DNA from: Bacteroides intestinalis
Lineage (GTDB): Bacteria > Bacteroidota > Bacteroidia > Bacteroidales > Bacteroidaceae
NCBI RefSeq assembly: GCF_902364365.1
Contig: NZ_CABJDN010000001.1
Span: 620,001 to 684,000 of the forward strand
DNA: 64,000 nt
Direction of reading: 5' to 3'
The notes under the pieces were generated by a model. It saw only the letters and a program-made list of their open reading frames with translations, made no database searches and was not told where the DNA came from. Every line of letters begins with the position of its first letter. Position 1 is the stretch's first letter. Positions 1 to 9,585 of this stretch are shown here, piece after piece. The translations under genes and the position numbers were made by a program.

Positions 1-55
1 GGTCGTGGTATAATTTGTTAGGCTTGAATTTATTTATCAATTATATTAATAATCT

Positions 56-3000
56 ATGAGAATCTTACACAAAAATCTGTGCTTATTAATGCTCATATTA
101 ATAAGCTGTCCTCTAAGCATTTTAGCTCAGAACAAAACGATTACCGGTACCGTCAGGGATGCAATTGACGTGGTAATCGGTGCTTCTGTAACGGTGAAGG
201 GTAATAGTTCTGTCGGTACAATTACTGATATGGATGGTAACTTTAAACTCTCTGTGCCAGCTTCTGCCAAGGAGTTGGTCGTTTCGTTTATTGGTTATGA
301 TAACCAAACAGTAGTGATTGGCAATAAAACACATTTTGATGTTACATTGAAAGAGTCTTCTGTAATGTTGGAGGAAGTTGTTGCCATTGGTTATGCGAAG
401 GTGAAACGTAAAGATCTGACGGGAGCAACTTCTTCGGTATCAAGTAATGATTTGGCGGCAGTTCCAGCTATGACTGCTGCACAGGCTTTGCAAGGTAAGG
501 CTGCCGGTGTAAACATTGTTACTGCCAGTGGTGCTCCGGGTGCAGGAGCTAATATCACTATTCGTGGAGGTATGTCTATTACTCAAAGTACTTCACCACT
601 CTATATTGTGGACGGATTTGAGATGAGTGATGCGCTCAGCAATATTGACGTGAATGATATAGAAAGCATTGATGTATTAAAGGATGCTTCATCTACGGCT
701 ATTTATGGTGCACGTGGTTCTAATGGTATCATTTTGATTACAACAAAATCGGGTAAGAAAGGTAAAACTCAAGTAAATTATAATACTTATCTTTCATTCG
801 ATGTACTCAGTAAAAAACTGGATATGATGTCTGATGCTGAAGAGTATGTGAAGTATCAGTATGAATTTGCTAATTTGCAGGGAGTACCGGGTAACTGGAG
901 CAGTGTTTTTGATAATAATCTAGCTACGGATGTTTCCGATTTCTATACAGGTGCTTACAATCGTATTCACGATCGTTATGCCGGTGCTTCCACGCTTGAT
1001 TGGCAGGATGAAGTATTTGGAGGTTCCGCTTTGACGCAAAATCATAATGTCAATGTTACTACAGGTACCGATAAGACACAAGTGATGCTGACTTACAATT
1101 ATAGTGGACAAGATGGCTTGTTGGCTAATCATAGCTCTAATAGAAGCTCATTCCGTACAAAGATCAATACCGAACTCTATAAGGGTATTCGCTTGGATGT
1201 AAATGCTATGTTTTCTAATAAGAAAACGCTGGGTGGCGGTGCTTATTCTGGTATGAAGAACGTTTTGCTTCAGCCTATTAACGGAGGTACAATGTTTACA
1301 CAAGATGAATTGTTGAACACTCAGACTTATCCGAACTATTCTTCTTTGAATAGTAATTATGATACGGCTAACCCGTTGGTGCAGAATGAGGCTTCTACCT
1401 CTAAAAAACGTTCACGTATGTATTCGGTTAATGCTGGGATAGAATTTGACCTTTTTAAATATTTCACTTGGCGTACAGCTGGAAGTTATACATGGTCTAG
1501 TTCTAAATCGGATTCATTTGCTGACCATAATTCTACTTCTTATTTGATGGATCCGAAAAATACAGGTATTAATGGTAGTATTGGTAATGATGAGTCTTAC
1601 AAATGGCAAATCACTAATACCCTTAACTATCATCAGACTTTTTCCCAAAAACATAAATTGGATGTTTTGTTAGGACATGAAGCTTCTTATAGCGAATCAG
1701 AAGGAAATTCAATGAAACTTAGACAATTTCCGTATCCTAACTTCGGACTTGATAATATAGCTAATGCTACAGTTTATGAGAAGAGCGTCTCTCATAAGCA
1801 TAGCGGTATTGTTTCTGCTTTTGCACGTGCTAACTATAATTTTGATGAACGATATCTGTTTACTGCTACTGTCCGTGCCGATGGTTCTTCTAAATTTGCT
1901 GACGGTAATAGATGGGGCGTTTTCCCTTCTGCATCAGCTGCATGGCGTATTTCTGAAGAAAGCTTCTTTAAAGAAAGTAGTCTGATGAATTATGTTAATA
2001 GTTTGAAATTGCGTGTGGGATACGGAACGACGGGTAATTGCAATATCGGTGATTACTTATACACCACTTCAATTAAAGAGTCCGATTATCCGATGAATAA
2101 TAATACCGGTACATTGGCTTATGTATTGGACACTACTTTAGGAAATAAGAATTTGAAATGGGAGACATTGCGTTCCACTAATGTTGGTTTGGATGTTTCT
2201 TTGTTTAATAGTCGCGTGAACCTGACAGCAGAGTGGTATAACAACGAGGTGAGTGATATGTTGATGAAATGTGTTATCCCTTCCTCAACCGGCTATACAG
2301 CACAATATCAAAATGTCGGAAAAATGCGTAACAGAGGTTTTGAATTGACTCTCAATACGGTGAATATAAGAACAAAGGACTTTAGTTGGACGTCAGACCT
2401 AAACTTGGCATTCAATCGCTCCAAAGTGATTTCGTTGGAAACAGGACAGAATGAAAAAACTTTTGCTGTTGGCGGTAACCGTTCCGGTACGGTAACTTAT
2501 TATGCTGTAGTTGGTCAGAAGTTAGGTGACATGTATGGTTATATATATGATGGAGTCTATACTACTGATGACTTTATGCAGGATGATAAAGGTAATTTCT
2601 CCTTGCGTGAAGGTGTTGTTGTTCCTGTAAATTCAAAAGGGGAAGCTAAACCAGTGCAACCTGGTGATATTAAATTTGCAGCAAATCAAATTGGTGAAGA
2701 TGGTACAGCACAATTCTCTGAAGCTCATAAGGTAAAGATCGGTAATGGTACACCGGATTGTATCGGTGGTTTCAATAATACTTTTACTTTTCGTGGTTTT
2801 GATTTGAGTGTATTTATGAAATTCTCTATCGGAAACGATATTTATAACGCAACTAAGCATAGTATGAGTCCTTATGGACAATTCCAAAATGTACCTGCCG
2901 AGTTTGGAAGTAACTACTATCGTCTGATAGACCCTGTAACTGGACAGAAAGCTACAACATTAGCACGCATCAAAGAATTGAATCCTGATGAATCTTCTCG

Positions 3001-3319
3001 TTTGTGGAATTTGGGTAGTACGAATTCAAGTTATATCACTTATCCTTCTTCTTATTATGTAGAGGATGGCTCCTATTTGCGTATTGCACAGGTAACAGTA
3101 GGTTATACATTCCCTAAGAGATGGTTACAGAAGGCTATGATTTCGAATGCCCGTATTTACTTCACGGCTAATAATCTGGCTACAATTACTGGTTATTCTG
3201 GTTATGACCCTGAAGTCTCTGCTGGTAGTAGTGATTATGTGGCTTGTACGCCTGGATATGACAGTTCTATGTATCCTCGTTCCAGAAGTTATGTAATCGG
3301 CCTTAACTTAACATTCTAA
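56..3319 (+). CDS. SusC/RagA-type TonB-dependent receptor, first copy
   Basis: Outer-membrane TonB-dependent transporter that imports oligosaccharides captured by its SusD partner. The 1087 residues begin with a signal peptide ending near LSILAQ, then a carboxypeptidase-regulatory-like domain (about 28-110), the SusC linker VVAIGYAKVKRKDLTGA, and a plug with AAGVNI, ITIRGG, PLYIVDG and the DASSTAIYGARG block. The rest is a long beta-barrel ending in the aromatic tail GLNLTF. There is no N-terminal secretin-like signalling domain, so control by an anti-sigma partner is not suggested. The susD gene follows after 19 bp. The first 130 or so residues nearly match the second SusC at 12748. Family assignment is secure; the substrate (pectic glycan) is inferred from neighbouring PL1 and GH28 genes. 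Confidence 0.97.
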   Translation: MRILHKNLCLLMLILISCPLSILAQNKTITGTVRDAIDVVIGASVTVKGNSSVGTITDMDGNFKLSVPASAKELVVSFIGYDNQTVVIGNKTHFDVTLKESSVMLEEVVAIGYAKVKRKDLTGATSSVSSNDLAAVPAMTAAQALQGKAAGVNIVTASGAPGAGANITIRGGMSITQSTSPLYIVDGFEMSDALSNIDVNDIESIDVLKDASSTAIYGARGSNGIILITTKSGKKGKTQVNYNTYLSFDVLSKKLDMMSDAEEYVKYQYEFANLQGVPGNWSSVFDNNLATDVSDFYTGAYNRIHDRYAGASTLDWQDEVFGGSALTQNHNVNVTTGTDKTQVMLTYNYSGQDGLLANHSSNRSSFRTKINTELYKGIRLDVNAMFSNKKTLGGGAYSGMKNVLLQPINGGTMFTQDELLNTQTYPNYSSLNSNYDTANPLVQNEASTSKKRSRMYSVNAGIEFDLFKYFTWRTAGSYTWSSSKSDSFADHNSTSYLMDPKNTGINGSIGNDESYKWQITNTLNYHQTFSQKHKLDVLLGHEASYSESEGNSMKLRQFPYPNFGLDNIANATVYEKSVSHKHSGIVSAFARANYNFDERYLFTATVRADGSSKFADGNRWGVFPSASAAWRISEESFFKESSLMNYVNSLKLRVGYGTTGNCNIGDYLYTTSIKESDYPMNNNTGTLAYVLDTTLGNKNLKWETLRSTNVGLDVSLFNSRVNLTAEWYNNEVSDMLMKCVIPSSTGYTAQYQNVGKMRNRGFELTLNTVNIRTKDFSWTSDLNLAFNRSKVISLETGQNEKTFAVGGNRSGTVTYYAVVGQKLGDMYGYIYDGVYTTDDFMQDDKGNFSLREGVVVPVNSKGEAKPVQPGDIKFAANQIGEDGTAQFSEAHKVKIGNGTPDCIGGFNNTFTFRGFDLSVFMKFSIGNDIYNATKHSMSPYGQFQNVPAEFGSNYYRLIDPVTGQKATTLARIKELNPDESSRLWNLGSTNSSYITYPSSYYVEDGSYLRIAQVTVGYTFPKRWLQKAMISNARIYFTANNLATITGYSGYDPEVSAGSSDYVACTPGYDSSMYPRSRSYVIGLNLTF

Positions 3320-3338
3320 TCTAAAACGTTTATTAATC

Positions 3339-5429
3339 ATGAAAAAAGTATCAATTATATTGTCTGGGTTGAAGAAGACGTTGTTCGCAACAGCTATTTT
3401 TTCCTTTCTTCTGGGTGTGACTTCGTGTCAGGATTGGCTTGATATGCCATCTTACACAGACCCTGATTCCGAAACGGTGTTTCAAAATGAGGATATGGCA
3501 GAATTATTTATTCTGGGTTGTTATCGTGGTTTGATTCATCAGGAAATGTATTACCATTTAGGTATGGGTGAGACGGTGATGCACTCCAGTGAAGATGGCT
3601 CTACTAATAATTCAAAATATAGAATTTGTAATTATAGCTATGATCCAATGGTACCTGCTACAGTAACTACAATCTTTAAAGAGGGGTATCGTATCATTGA
3701 ATCTACCAATCTTGCTATTTCTAAGTTGAAGAAGATGAGTGAGACCACTAAACGTAATGCTCTGTTGGGTGAAGCTCTTTCTATTCGTGCTTTTTGTTAT
3801 TTGAACTTAATACGTATTTATGGTGATGTTCCGGCAGTATGGACCCCGATGGAAGAACTGGACCCGAATGACGAAAATACATTCTATCCTAAACGTTCAT
3901 CGCGTGATGAAATATATGATCAGATCATCTCAGATTTGCAGCAAGCTAAGGACTGGGTACCTTGGTTTAAAGAAAGTGGATATGCTACGGCAGAACGTTT
4001 GTCTAAACAAGGTGTCTATGCCTTGCTGGCTCGTACGGCTCTTTATGCAGGTGGTTACTCATTACGTTGGAATTTGCAGACGAATGATCCTGCCAGTTTG
4101 AAATTGGCACGCCGTGATGATGAAGCACGTGTTCGTGAACTTTATCAGATCGCTAACGATGCTTGTAAAGCTATTATCGATAAGAATGAAAATTCTTTGA
4201 TTCAGGCTCAAAGTGGTATGAGTGGATTCCAATATCTATGGTATAACTTCTGTCAGCGTAATTTCACTGCAACAGATGCTGAAATGATTTGGGATTTGGC
4301 ACAGTATGGTCCGAATACGAACTCTAATTTTGGGGTTTTAGCACAACCGGGATCTCGTGGTGGTACTTATGGTTCACGTAAGGCTATGCAGTTTATGTTG
4401 CCAACGTATTATTTGTCGTTCGATGAAAATGACACGCGTCGTGATGTTACTTGTACATCTTATAGTATCTACTTTTTGAATAAAGGTGCAGCAGATGATA
4501 CATTTGTTGATGTAGGTACTACTTATTCTTGCATTATGCATGGAAAATTCCGTATTCCCTGGTGCGTGGAGCCGCAAGAGGCTGCAAAACGTAACTTGAA
4601 CATCCCTGTAATGCGTTATGCCGATGTATTATTGATGTATGCAGAAGCTCAAAACTATCTGAATAACGGTCCTACGCAGGCTGCTAAAGATGCTTTGAAG
4701 CAAGTGCGTGACCGTGCCGGGGTAGGTGCGCTTTCCATGCCATCTGACCAACAAGCTTTTGAGGATGCTTTACTCCAAGAACGTAAATGGGAGTTTGCTG
4801 GCGAGTTTATGCTTCGTACGGATATGATTCGTATGAATCGCTTGTCCGAACAACTGGAAGCAGCTAAGAAAGATATGAAAGAACTTTCTAAGCGCGAAGG
4901 CAAGTATGCCAATATGTCGGTTTATCGTTTGTATAAGTTCCAGGTAGATGGACAGCGGTATGGTGATAAATTCCTTGCTTTGGATTATATTGACTTGACA
5001 GATGAGGCTGAAGTTGCAGTTGTAAAGGAGATTCCGACAGACCAAGGAAAATATAATGAATATCAAGCGAAGTTAGCTGAAATAGTGAGAGCTCATGGAA
5101 TTGCAGTAGAAGATGGAGATAAATGGTATCCGACTAATATGTTTGAGGCTTATACAAGTACATTCAATGGCAATGCACGTAAAGCTGTCGGTTTTACCGG
5201 TGGATTTAATGCTTTGCAAATTGGTGCCATCATTTATAAGAATCCTACAGGTTACGCTGAAAATGGTGATAAATTCCCTAATTGGATTGAAGCTTCTGAT
5301 GGAAGTGACGGCTTGTACTATGGTTTCCAAAAGAACTGTTGCGAGTTGTTGCCTTTTGCAGCAAAGGATCCCGGGCATCCGATGGTAGATAACCCGAATC
5401 TGACTCAGCATCCGGCTTACGCTAAATAA
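3339..5429 (+). CDS. SusD/RagB-type nutrient-binding lipoprotein
   Basis: Surface lipoprotein that caps the preceding SusC barrel and binds its glycan. The 696 residues have a signal peptide with lipobox VTSC followed by QDWLDMPSYTDPDSE, the usual SusD start. The TPR-like helical region contains LLGEALSIRAFCYLNLIRIYGDVP, and the C-terminal domain has MRYADVLLMYAEAQNYLN and LQERKWEFAGEF. It is longer than many SusD proteins, as is its paralogue at 16002, which has the same WLDMPS start and the same AGYSLRW-type segment. A hairpin with a T-run follows the gene, which could make SusC/D transcripts more abundant than the downstream enzyme transcript. Confidence 0.96.
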   Translation: MKKVSIILSGLKKTLFATAIFSFLLGVTSCQDWLDMPSYTDPDSETVFQNEDMAELFILGCYRGLIHQEMYYHLGMGETVMHSSEDGSTNNSKYRICNYSYDPMVPATVTTIFKEGYRIIESTNLAISKLKKMSETTKRNALLGEALSIRAFCYLNLIRIYGDVPAVWTPMEELDPNDENTFYPKRSSRDEIYDQIISDLQQAKDWVPWFKESGYATAERLSKQGVYALLARTALYAGGYSLRWNLQTNDPASLKLARRDDEARVRELYQIANDACKAIIDKNENSLIQAQSGMSGFQYLWYNFCQRNFTATDAEMIWDLAQYGPNTNSNFGVLAQPGSRGGTYGSRKAMQFMLPTYYLSFDENDTRRDVTCTSYSIYFLNKGAADDTFVDVGTTYSCIMHGKFRIPWCVEPQEAAKRNLNIPVMRYADVLLMYAEAQNYLNNGPTQAAKDALKQVRDRAGVGALSMPSDQQAFEDALLQERKWEFAGEFMLRTDMIRMNRLSEQLEAAKKDMKELSKREGKYANMSVYRLYKFQVDGQRYGDKFLALDYIDLTDEAEVAVVKEIPTDQGKYNEYQAKLAEIVRAHGIAVEDGDKWYPTNMFEAYTSTFNGNARKAVGFTGGFNALQIGAIIYKNPTGYAENGDKFPNWIEASDGSDGLYYGFQKNCCELLPFAAKDPGHPMVDNPNLTQHPAYAK

Positions 5430-5458
5430 TCTTGCTTTATTCTAAAAGCAGATAATGC

Positions 5459-5525
5459 ATAGCCTTAAATTTGCATAAAACGAATATTTATAAAGTTTCT
5501 TATGTAGATTTAAGGCTATCTTTTT
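5459..5525 (+). terminator. Hairpin terminator or attenuator between susD and PL1
   Basis: ATAGCCTTAAAT (5459-5470) and ATTTAAGGCTAT (5508-5519) are perfect 12-bp inverted arms with a 37-nt loop, followed by CTTTTT. The loop is long for a classical terminator, so it may be partial or serve as an mRNA-stabilising 3' hairpin for susCD. Confidence 0.6.
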
Positions 5526-5650
5526 AAATCTATTATCTATTCCCAAAACATTTATTATTAAAAGATCGGTTTTTGTCCATACGGACAGAAGCTTGGATTC
5601 TTATTGCTTTTATCGAACAACGAATGTTTACCTGTATAAATCAATCTAAA

Positions 5651-7114
5651 ATGAAAACTACTCTATTTAATTTCTTTAAGAATGCCGGAGTTTTACTCCT
5701 TATTGCAACATTAGGAATGAGTTGCAGTGATAATGATATTGAAGTTGTTATAAAGAAAGGCAGCGACGGTCCTTTCCCCGATTATGGTAAAGTTTTGGCC
5801 TTTCCCGGTGCTGAAGGTTATGGAGCCGGGGCAACAGGAGGTCGTGGTGGTGACGTTTACCATGTTACTACTTTGGAAGACAACGGAGAAGAAGGCTCAT
5901 TGCGTGCTGCGGTAAGTAAACCCGACCGGATAATTGTATTCGATGTTGCAGGTACTATCAACCTGAAAGAAGCACTCGTATTTTCCAAGAATCTGACTAT
6001 TGCAGCTCAAACAGCTCCTGGAGATGGTGTAGTCCTTTATGGTAACCGCGTTTCGTTTACTGGAGCCAGTAATCTGATTTGCCGTCACTTGCGTATCCGT
6101 ATGGGAACGAATGGGCCTGATGGAAAAGATGCTGCCGGAATAGCAAATGGTGAAAATATGATTTTCGATCATTTGTCTGTTACTTGGGGACGTGATGAAA
6201 ACTTCTCTATCAACTGGGATAGTAAAGGAACACTTCCACGCAATATCACCATTCAGAATTCAATTCTCGGTCAGGGATTACAAAATCATTCTTGCGGTGG
6301 TTTGATTCAAACAGATACAGAATCAGGTATCACCCTTTTCCGTAATCTTTATACTGATAATAAAACACGCAATCCGAAAGTGAAAGGTTTAAATCAGTTT
6401 GTAAACAATGTGGTTTATAACTGGGGGAGCGGTGCAGCTTATAATATGGGTGGTGATTCGTCCGGTCAGTCGGAAACAACTATTGAGGATAACTACTTCA
6501 TTGTAGGGCCTGTGAACAACTGGCAGAATGTAAGACAAGAAGATAACTCTATTAAGGTGGAAAAAGTTCCGATGAGTCCTACTCCTCCGTTTCTGGGAGG
6601 TAATGTCGACTTTAGAGCTTATTATAAAGGAAATTATTATGATAATGATAAGGATGGTTTGCTCAATGGTTTTGAACTGACACAAGCCAACTGGGCCGAA
6701 TATTGCAAAGGGGAACCTACTTTCCTGAGTGCGCCTTCGGATAAACATCCCGTTATTAGCCAGCAAACATCTGCAACAGAAGCCTATAACTGGATTGTAA
6801 AGAATGTAGGTGCCAGTCTTCCGGCTCGTGACGAAGTAGACCAATATCTGATTGATGAGCTGACTTCACTGGGTAAAAAGGGAACGATTATTCAGAATGA
6901 ACAAGATGTACAACAGTTTTCATTGGGAGGTGTAGGCACTATTCAAAACGGGGAGAAACCTTTGGATAGCGACAATGACGGTATGCCTGATGAATTTGAA
7001 GACAAATATGGCTTGGATAAGAATGACCCCTCCGATGCTGCAAAGATAGCAAACAACGGTTATACGAATATCGAAAACTATATCTTTACACTTGATGCTA
7101 AACTTAATAATTAA
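5651..7114 (+). CDS. PL1-family pectate lyase lipoprotein
   Basis: Cleaves polygalacturonate by beta-elimination. I choose ATG at 5651 (487 residues) because a lipoprotein signal starts there (MKTTLF...LGMSC, cysteine at 25); an upstream TTG start would add 26 residues before the signal. The acidic stretch SDNDIE after the cysteine fits a surface export signal. The parallel beta-helix begins with FPGAEGYG (51-58) and includes the GGRGG turn, MIFDHLSVTWG and TRNPKVKG, where Arg240 is the likely catalytic base of PL1. The C-terminus carries a calcium-site-like DSDNDGMPDEFE segment. It lies downstream of susCD and matches the second PL1 at 27095 in architecture. The exact pectin methylation preference cannot be read from the sequence. 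Confidence 0.92.
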   Translation: MKTTLFNFFKNAGVLLLIATLGMSCSDNDIEVVIKKGSDGPFPDYGKVLAFPGAEGYGAGATGGRGGDVYHVTTLEDNGEEGSLRAAVSKPDRIIVFDVAGTINLKEALVFSKNLTIAAQTAPGDGVVLYGNRVSFTGASNLICRHLRIRMGTNGPDGKDAAGIANGENMIFDHLSVTWGRDENFSINWDSKGTLPRNITIQNSILGQGLQNHSCGGLIQTDTESGITLFRNLYTDNKTRNPKVKGLNQFVNNVVYNWGSGAAYNMGGDSSGQSETTIEDNYFIVGPVNNWQNVRQEDNSIKVEKVPMSPTPPFLGGNVDFRAYYKGNYYDNDKDGLLNGFELTQANWAEYCKGEPTFLSAPSDKHPVISQQTSATEAYNWIVKNVGASLPARDEVDQYLIDELTSLGKKGTIIQNEQDVQQFSLGGVGTIQNGEKPLDSDNDGMPDEFEDKYGLDKNDPSDAAKIANNGYTNIENYIFTLDAKLNN

Positions 7115-7125
7115 CTTTTAAACAT

Positions 7126-7131
7126 AAGGAG
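7126..7131 (+). promoter_or_regulatory. Shine-Dalgarno-like site before the lipoprotein gene
   Basis: AAGGAG stands 10 nt before the ATG at 7142. Such a match is uncommon in Bacteroidetes, whose initiation rarely uses Shine-Dalgarno pairing, so it may be fortuitous or may help set the ratio to the PL1. Confidence 0.45.
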
Positions 7132-7141
7132 AAGAAACAGT

Positions 7142-9013
7142 ATGAAAACACTGATAAAATATCTCGTTACTGCATTAGTGGTAATTATGGTTAGTTGTGA
7201 CGATACCGAACAATTGATTTATAAACAGCCCAATTCGTTTACCTTGACTCTTAATCAGGAAGATGAATTGCAAGTAGATATTCAGACCGGAGAAAAAATA
7301 GGTATCAATGGAACGGAATACTCCGTATTGTCGAATGCATGCGTTAGTATGTACGATGTTCCTGTTGCCAATCAATATCTGATTTATTATCCTGCTAATG
7401 CCCAACTTTCGGGCAATAATCTGGATTATTCTTTACCGACGGTTCAGACTTATACACAAGGTGCGATAGACCAGACCGCTTGTCCGCTTTATTGCCTGAC
7501 GGATAATGACGGTCTGAATAATATGCAAATGAATGCAGTCTGTGGAGGATTGAAACTGATAGTTCCGGCTAATGAAGATTTTGCTTCTCTTACCTCCGTT
7601 ACTTTTGAGTCCAAGAACGATATGCTTGCGGGAGATATACGTGTAGATGCAACGACGGGACAGATTACTTTCCTGGAGAATACATCTAAAACACTTATGT
7701 TGAAAGGCGATATAAACATATCCGAAGGTCAGGAACTGTATCTTCCCCTTCCGCCGATGGCATTGAGTAGTGCGCTGGATATAACTCTTGTCTCTCCTAA
7801 GGGAATTGGTACTTGTTCTGTAGACTTAAACGGAAAGAGCATTGAGCGCGGTAAAGTCCTTTCTGTTGCTTTAGAGAGCATTGAATGGGTATCGGTGACC
7901 AATTATTATGGTAAGGCCAACTCAATCATAGTGGCTCCCGGTACAGCTTCAGTAACCGTTGATTGTACTCCTTACTATACTACCAGTCTGAAGTACACTT
8001 ATGAGAATCATGTTTCGGACGATAGCAGATTAGCTCGTTCTGCCAAATTACTTTGGAATGATGTTTCTACCGATTTTATAAGCAATGTGTCATTATCTTC
8101 CGACCGTAAATCTTTCACAGCTACTTTGAATGGGCAACCAGGTAATGCGGTTATCGCTATTTATGACATGGAAGATGCTGATGCAGAAGATGCTACTATT
8201 CTCTGGTCTTATCATATTTGGGTTACTGATGTTGCAGATCAGCCTTTCGGAGTAAATAGCAAAGGCAATAGTTATACAGTTATGGATCGTAATTTGGGTG
8301 CTGTTTCTGCTACTCCGGGTGATGCTAGGGCAATAGGGTTACTTTATCAATGGGGACGTAAGGATCCGTTTGTAACAACCTGTGAAGTAGGGAAGAATAT
8401 TGAAGCTGAGATGTATGACCAGAGCGGGACGGTTAGCCTGAAAATAGAAAGTGGCAGTGAAGAAAGAGGCACGGTAGCTTATTCTGTCCGGAATCCGGTT
8501 ACGTATATTAAGTATTCACGTTCCAAGAGCAATGTTGCCACCCCACCTTACTATTATTCATATGACTGGCTCTATTGGGGTGATAATGCTCTCTGGGGAA
8601 ATCCCGAAGGATATGATTATCCGTCAGTTGCTTCTATTCAGAAATCTGTATACGATCCTTGTCCTGAAGGTTACATGGTTGCACCGCGTGATACATGGTT
8701 GAATTCATCTTCTTCTACATCCGGCATTGAGGCGAGTGTTTTTTTGTCTACCTCTAATTGGGATGCGGAGAATTTGGGTTACTCTTTGAATTATAATGGA
8801 CAGGAGTTGTGGTATCCGCTTGGTGGTTTGCGTAATCGTAAAACGGGGAAACTTCAGGATGCGGAGAAATCCGGTTACTATTGGCAAAGTACAGCCTTCT
8901 CATCTAATGGGGCAGATGCAAGTTACATGAACGTGGGTAAGGATAAAGTAGATGTGGTAGGGAAGAATAGCCGTGCCAATGCTTTTTCCGTACGCTGTGT
9001 GAGAGTTTATTGA
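7142..9013 (+). CDS. Surface lipoprotein, putative glycan-binding protein of the pectin locus
   Basis: No enzyme motif is seen. The 623 residues begin with a lipoprotein signal (IMVSC) followed by DDTEQ, which fits surface export. The N-terminal 250 residues resemble the beta-sandwich lipoproteins of the fimbrillin-like group (for example the stretch NEDFASLTSVTFES). The C-terminal 280 residues hold the VMDRNLGA, LYQWGRKDPF and CPEGYMV motifs of the Fibrobacter-paralogous-type domain common in Bacteroides surface proteins. Position after SusC, SusD and PL1 suggests a surface glycan-binding protein, but a fimbrial tip-like role cannot be excluded. A terminator follows, ending this transcription unit. 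Confidence 0.75.
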   Translation: MKTLIKYLVTALVVIMVSCDDTEQLIYKQPNSFTLTLNQEDELQVDIQTGEKIGINGTEYSVLSNACVSMYDVPVANQYLIYYPANAQLSGNNLDYSLPTVQTYTQGAIDQTACPLYCLTDNDGLNNMQMNAVCGGLKLIVPANEDFASLTSVTFESKNDMLAGDIRVDATTGQITFLENTSKTLMLKGDINISEGQELYLPLPPMALSSALDITLVSPKGIGTCSVDLNGKSIERGKVLSVALESIEWVSVTNYYGKANSIIVAPGTASVTVDCTPYYTTSLKYTYENHVSDDSRLARSAKLLWNDVSTDFISNVSLSSDRKSFTATLNGQPGNAVIAIYDMEDADAEDATILWSYHIWVTDVADQPFGVNSKGNSYTVMDRNLGAVSATPGDARAIGLLYQWGRKDPFVTTCEVGKNIEAEMYDQSGTVSLKIESGSEERGTVAYSVRNPVTYIKYSRSKSNVATPPYYYSYDWLYWGDNALWGNPEGYDYPSVASIQKSVYDPCPEGYMVAPRDTWLNSSSSTSGIEASVFLSTSNWDAENLGYSLNYNGQELWYPLGGLRNRKTGKLQDAEKSGYYWQSTAFSSNGADASYMNVGKDKVDVVGKNSRANAFSVRCVRVY

Positions 9014-9036
9014 GGTTTATAAAGGGTTAGTGAAGA

Positions 9037-9077
9037 AAGAAGGTGGTTGCTTTGCGAAGTTTATCATCTTCTTTTTT
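9037..9077 (+). terminator. Intrinsic terminator after the lipoprotein gene
   Basis: AAGAAGGTG (9037-9045) pairs with CATCTTCTT (9065-9073), including one G-U pair, and runs into six T residues. Confidence 0.7.
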
Positions 9078-9430
9078 AGATTACTGGATACTAGAGAGTT
9101 ATAAAGTAATTATGAGAAAATGTAGAGCCTGTTTGGGGCTTTTCCTTTATCTGCAGTTTAAAGCTTATTCCCTTCTATGCTCTTCTATCTCCTTAATTTA
9201 TGAACTTTAGTAGGGGGAGCGAGGAAGGGAATAATGAGAAGAATAAGGTCTTAAATCTCTTTGTTTTATTTCTGATATAAGTAAGTTATTTTCCTTTGTA
9301 AAATCTAATAATGTACTTTCAATATTGAATTATGCTCATATTATATATAACTCTCAATATGCTGAGCAAAACAGGCTATTTCGGATAGTAATGTTTTGGT
9401 AAAATATGCTTTTTAAGGGACAATTAAATG
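9078..9430. other. Non-coding spacer with a large hairpin
   Basis: No plausible gene is seen. A short AGCC/GGCT stem with TTTTCC lies near 9125-9145. A larger inverted repeat has 11-bp perfect arms TTATTCCCTTC (9165-9175) and GAAGGGAATAA (9224-9234), plus inner GCTC/GAGC pairing at 9179-9182 and 9217-9220. It could be an untranslated RNA structure or a relic of a mobile element; nothing in the sequence decides. Confidence 0.5.
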
Positions 9431-9475
9431 CTTTTTGATTGGACAAAATCAAAAAGAAAAGTATTAGGGTCAAAA
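9431..9475 (+). promoter_or_regulatory. Putative operator upstream of GH28 (palindrome plus shared 31-bp element)
   Basis: CTTTTTGATT (9431-9440) and AATCAAAAAG (9447-9456) form a 10-bp inverted repeat with a 6-nt spacer. The stretch 9445-9475 matches 12600-12630 upstream of the second susC at 25 of 31 positions, and both end 111-118 bp before a start codon. Shared position and sequence suggest a common regulator site; this is inference. Confidence 0.5.
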
Positions 9476-9585
9476 GGAATATAATTGTGGCTGTACAATT
9501 GTTTACTTTTATTCTTTGTAGTAATTATTGTTTGCTAATTAACCTTTCAATAACGTATAATTTACTTGTTAATCTAATTTATATA

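Noticed and set aside
5573..5650. TTG start of the PL1 gene giving 513 residues
   Set aside because: The extra residues precede a complete lipoprotein signal that starts at ATG 5651.
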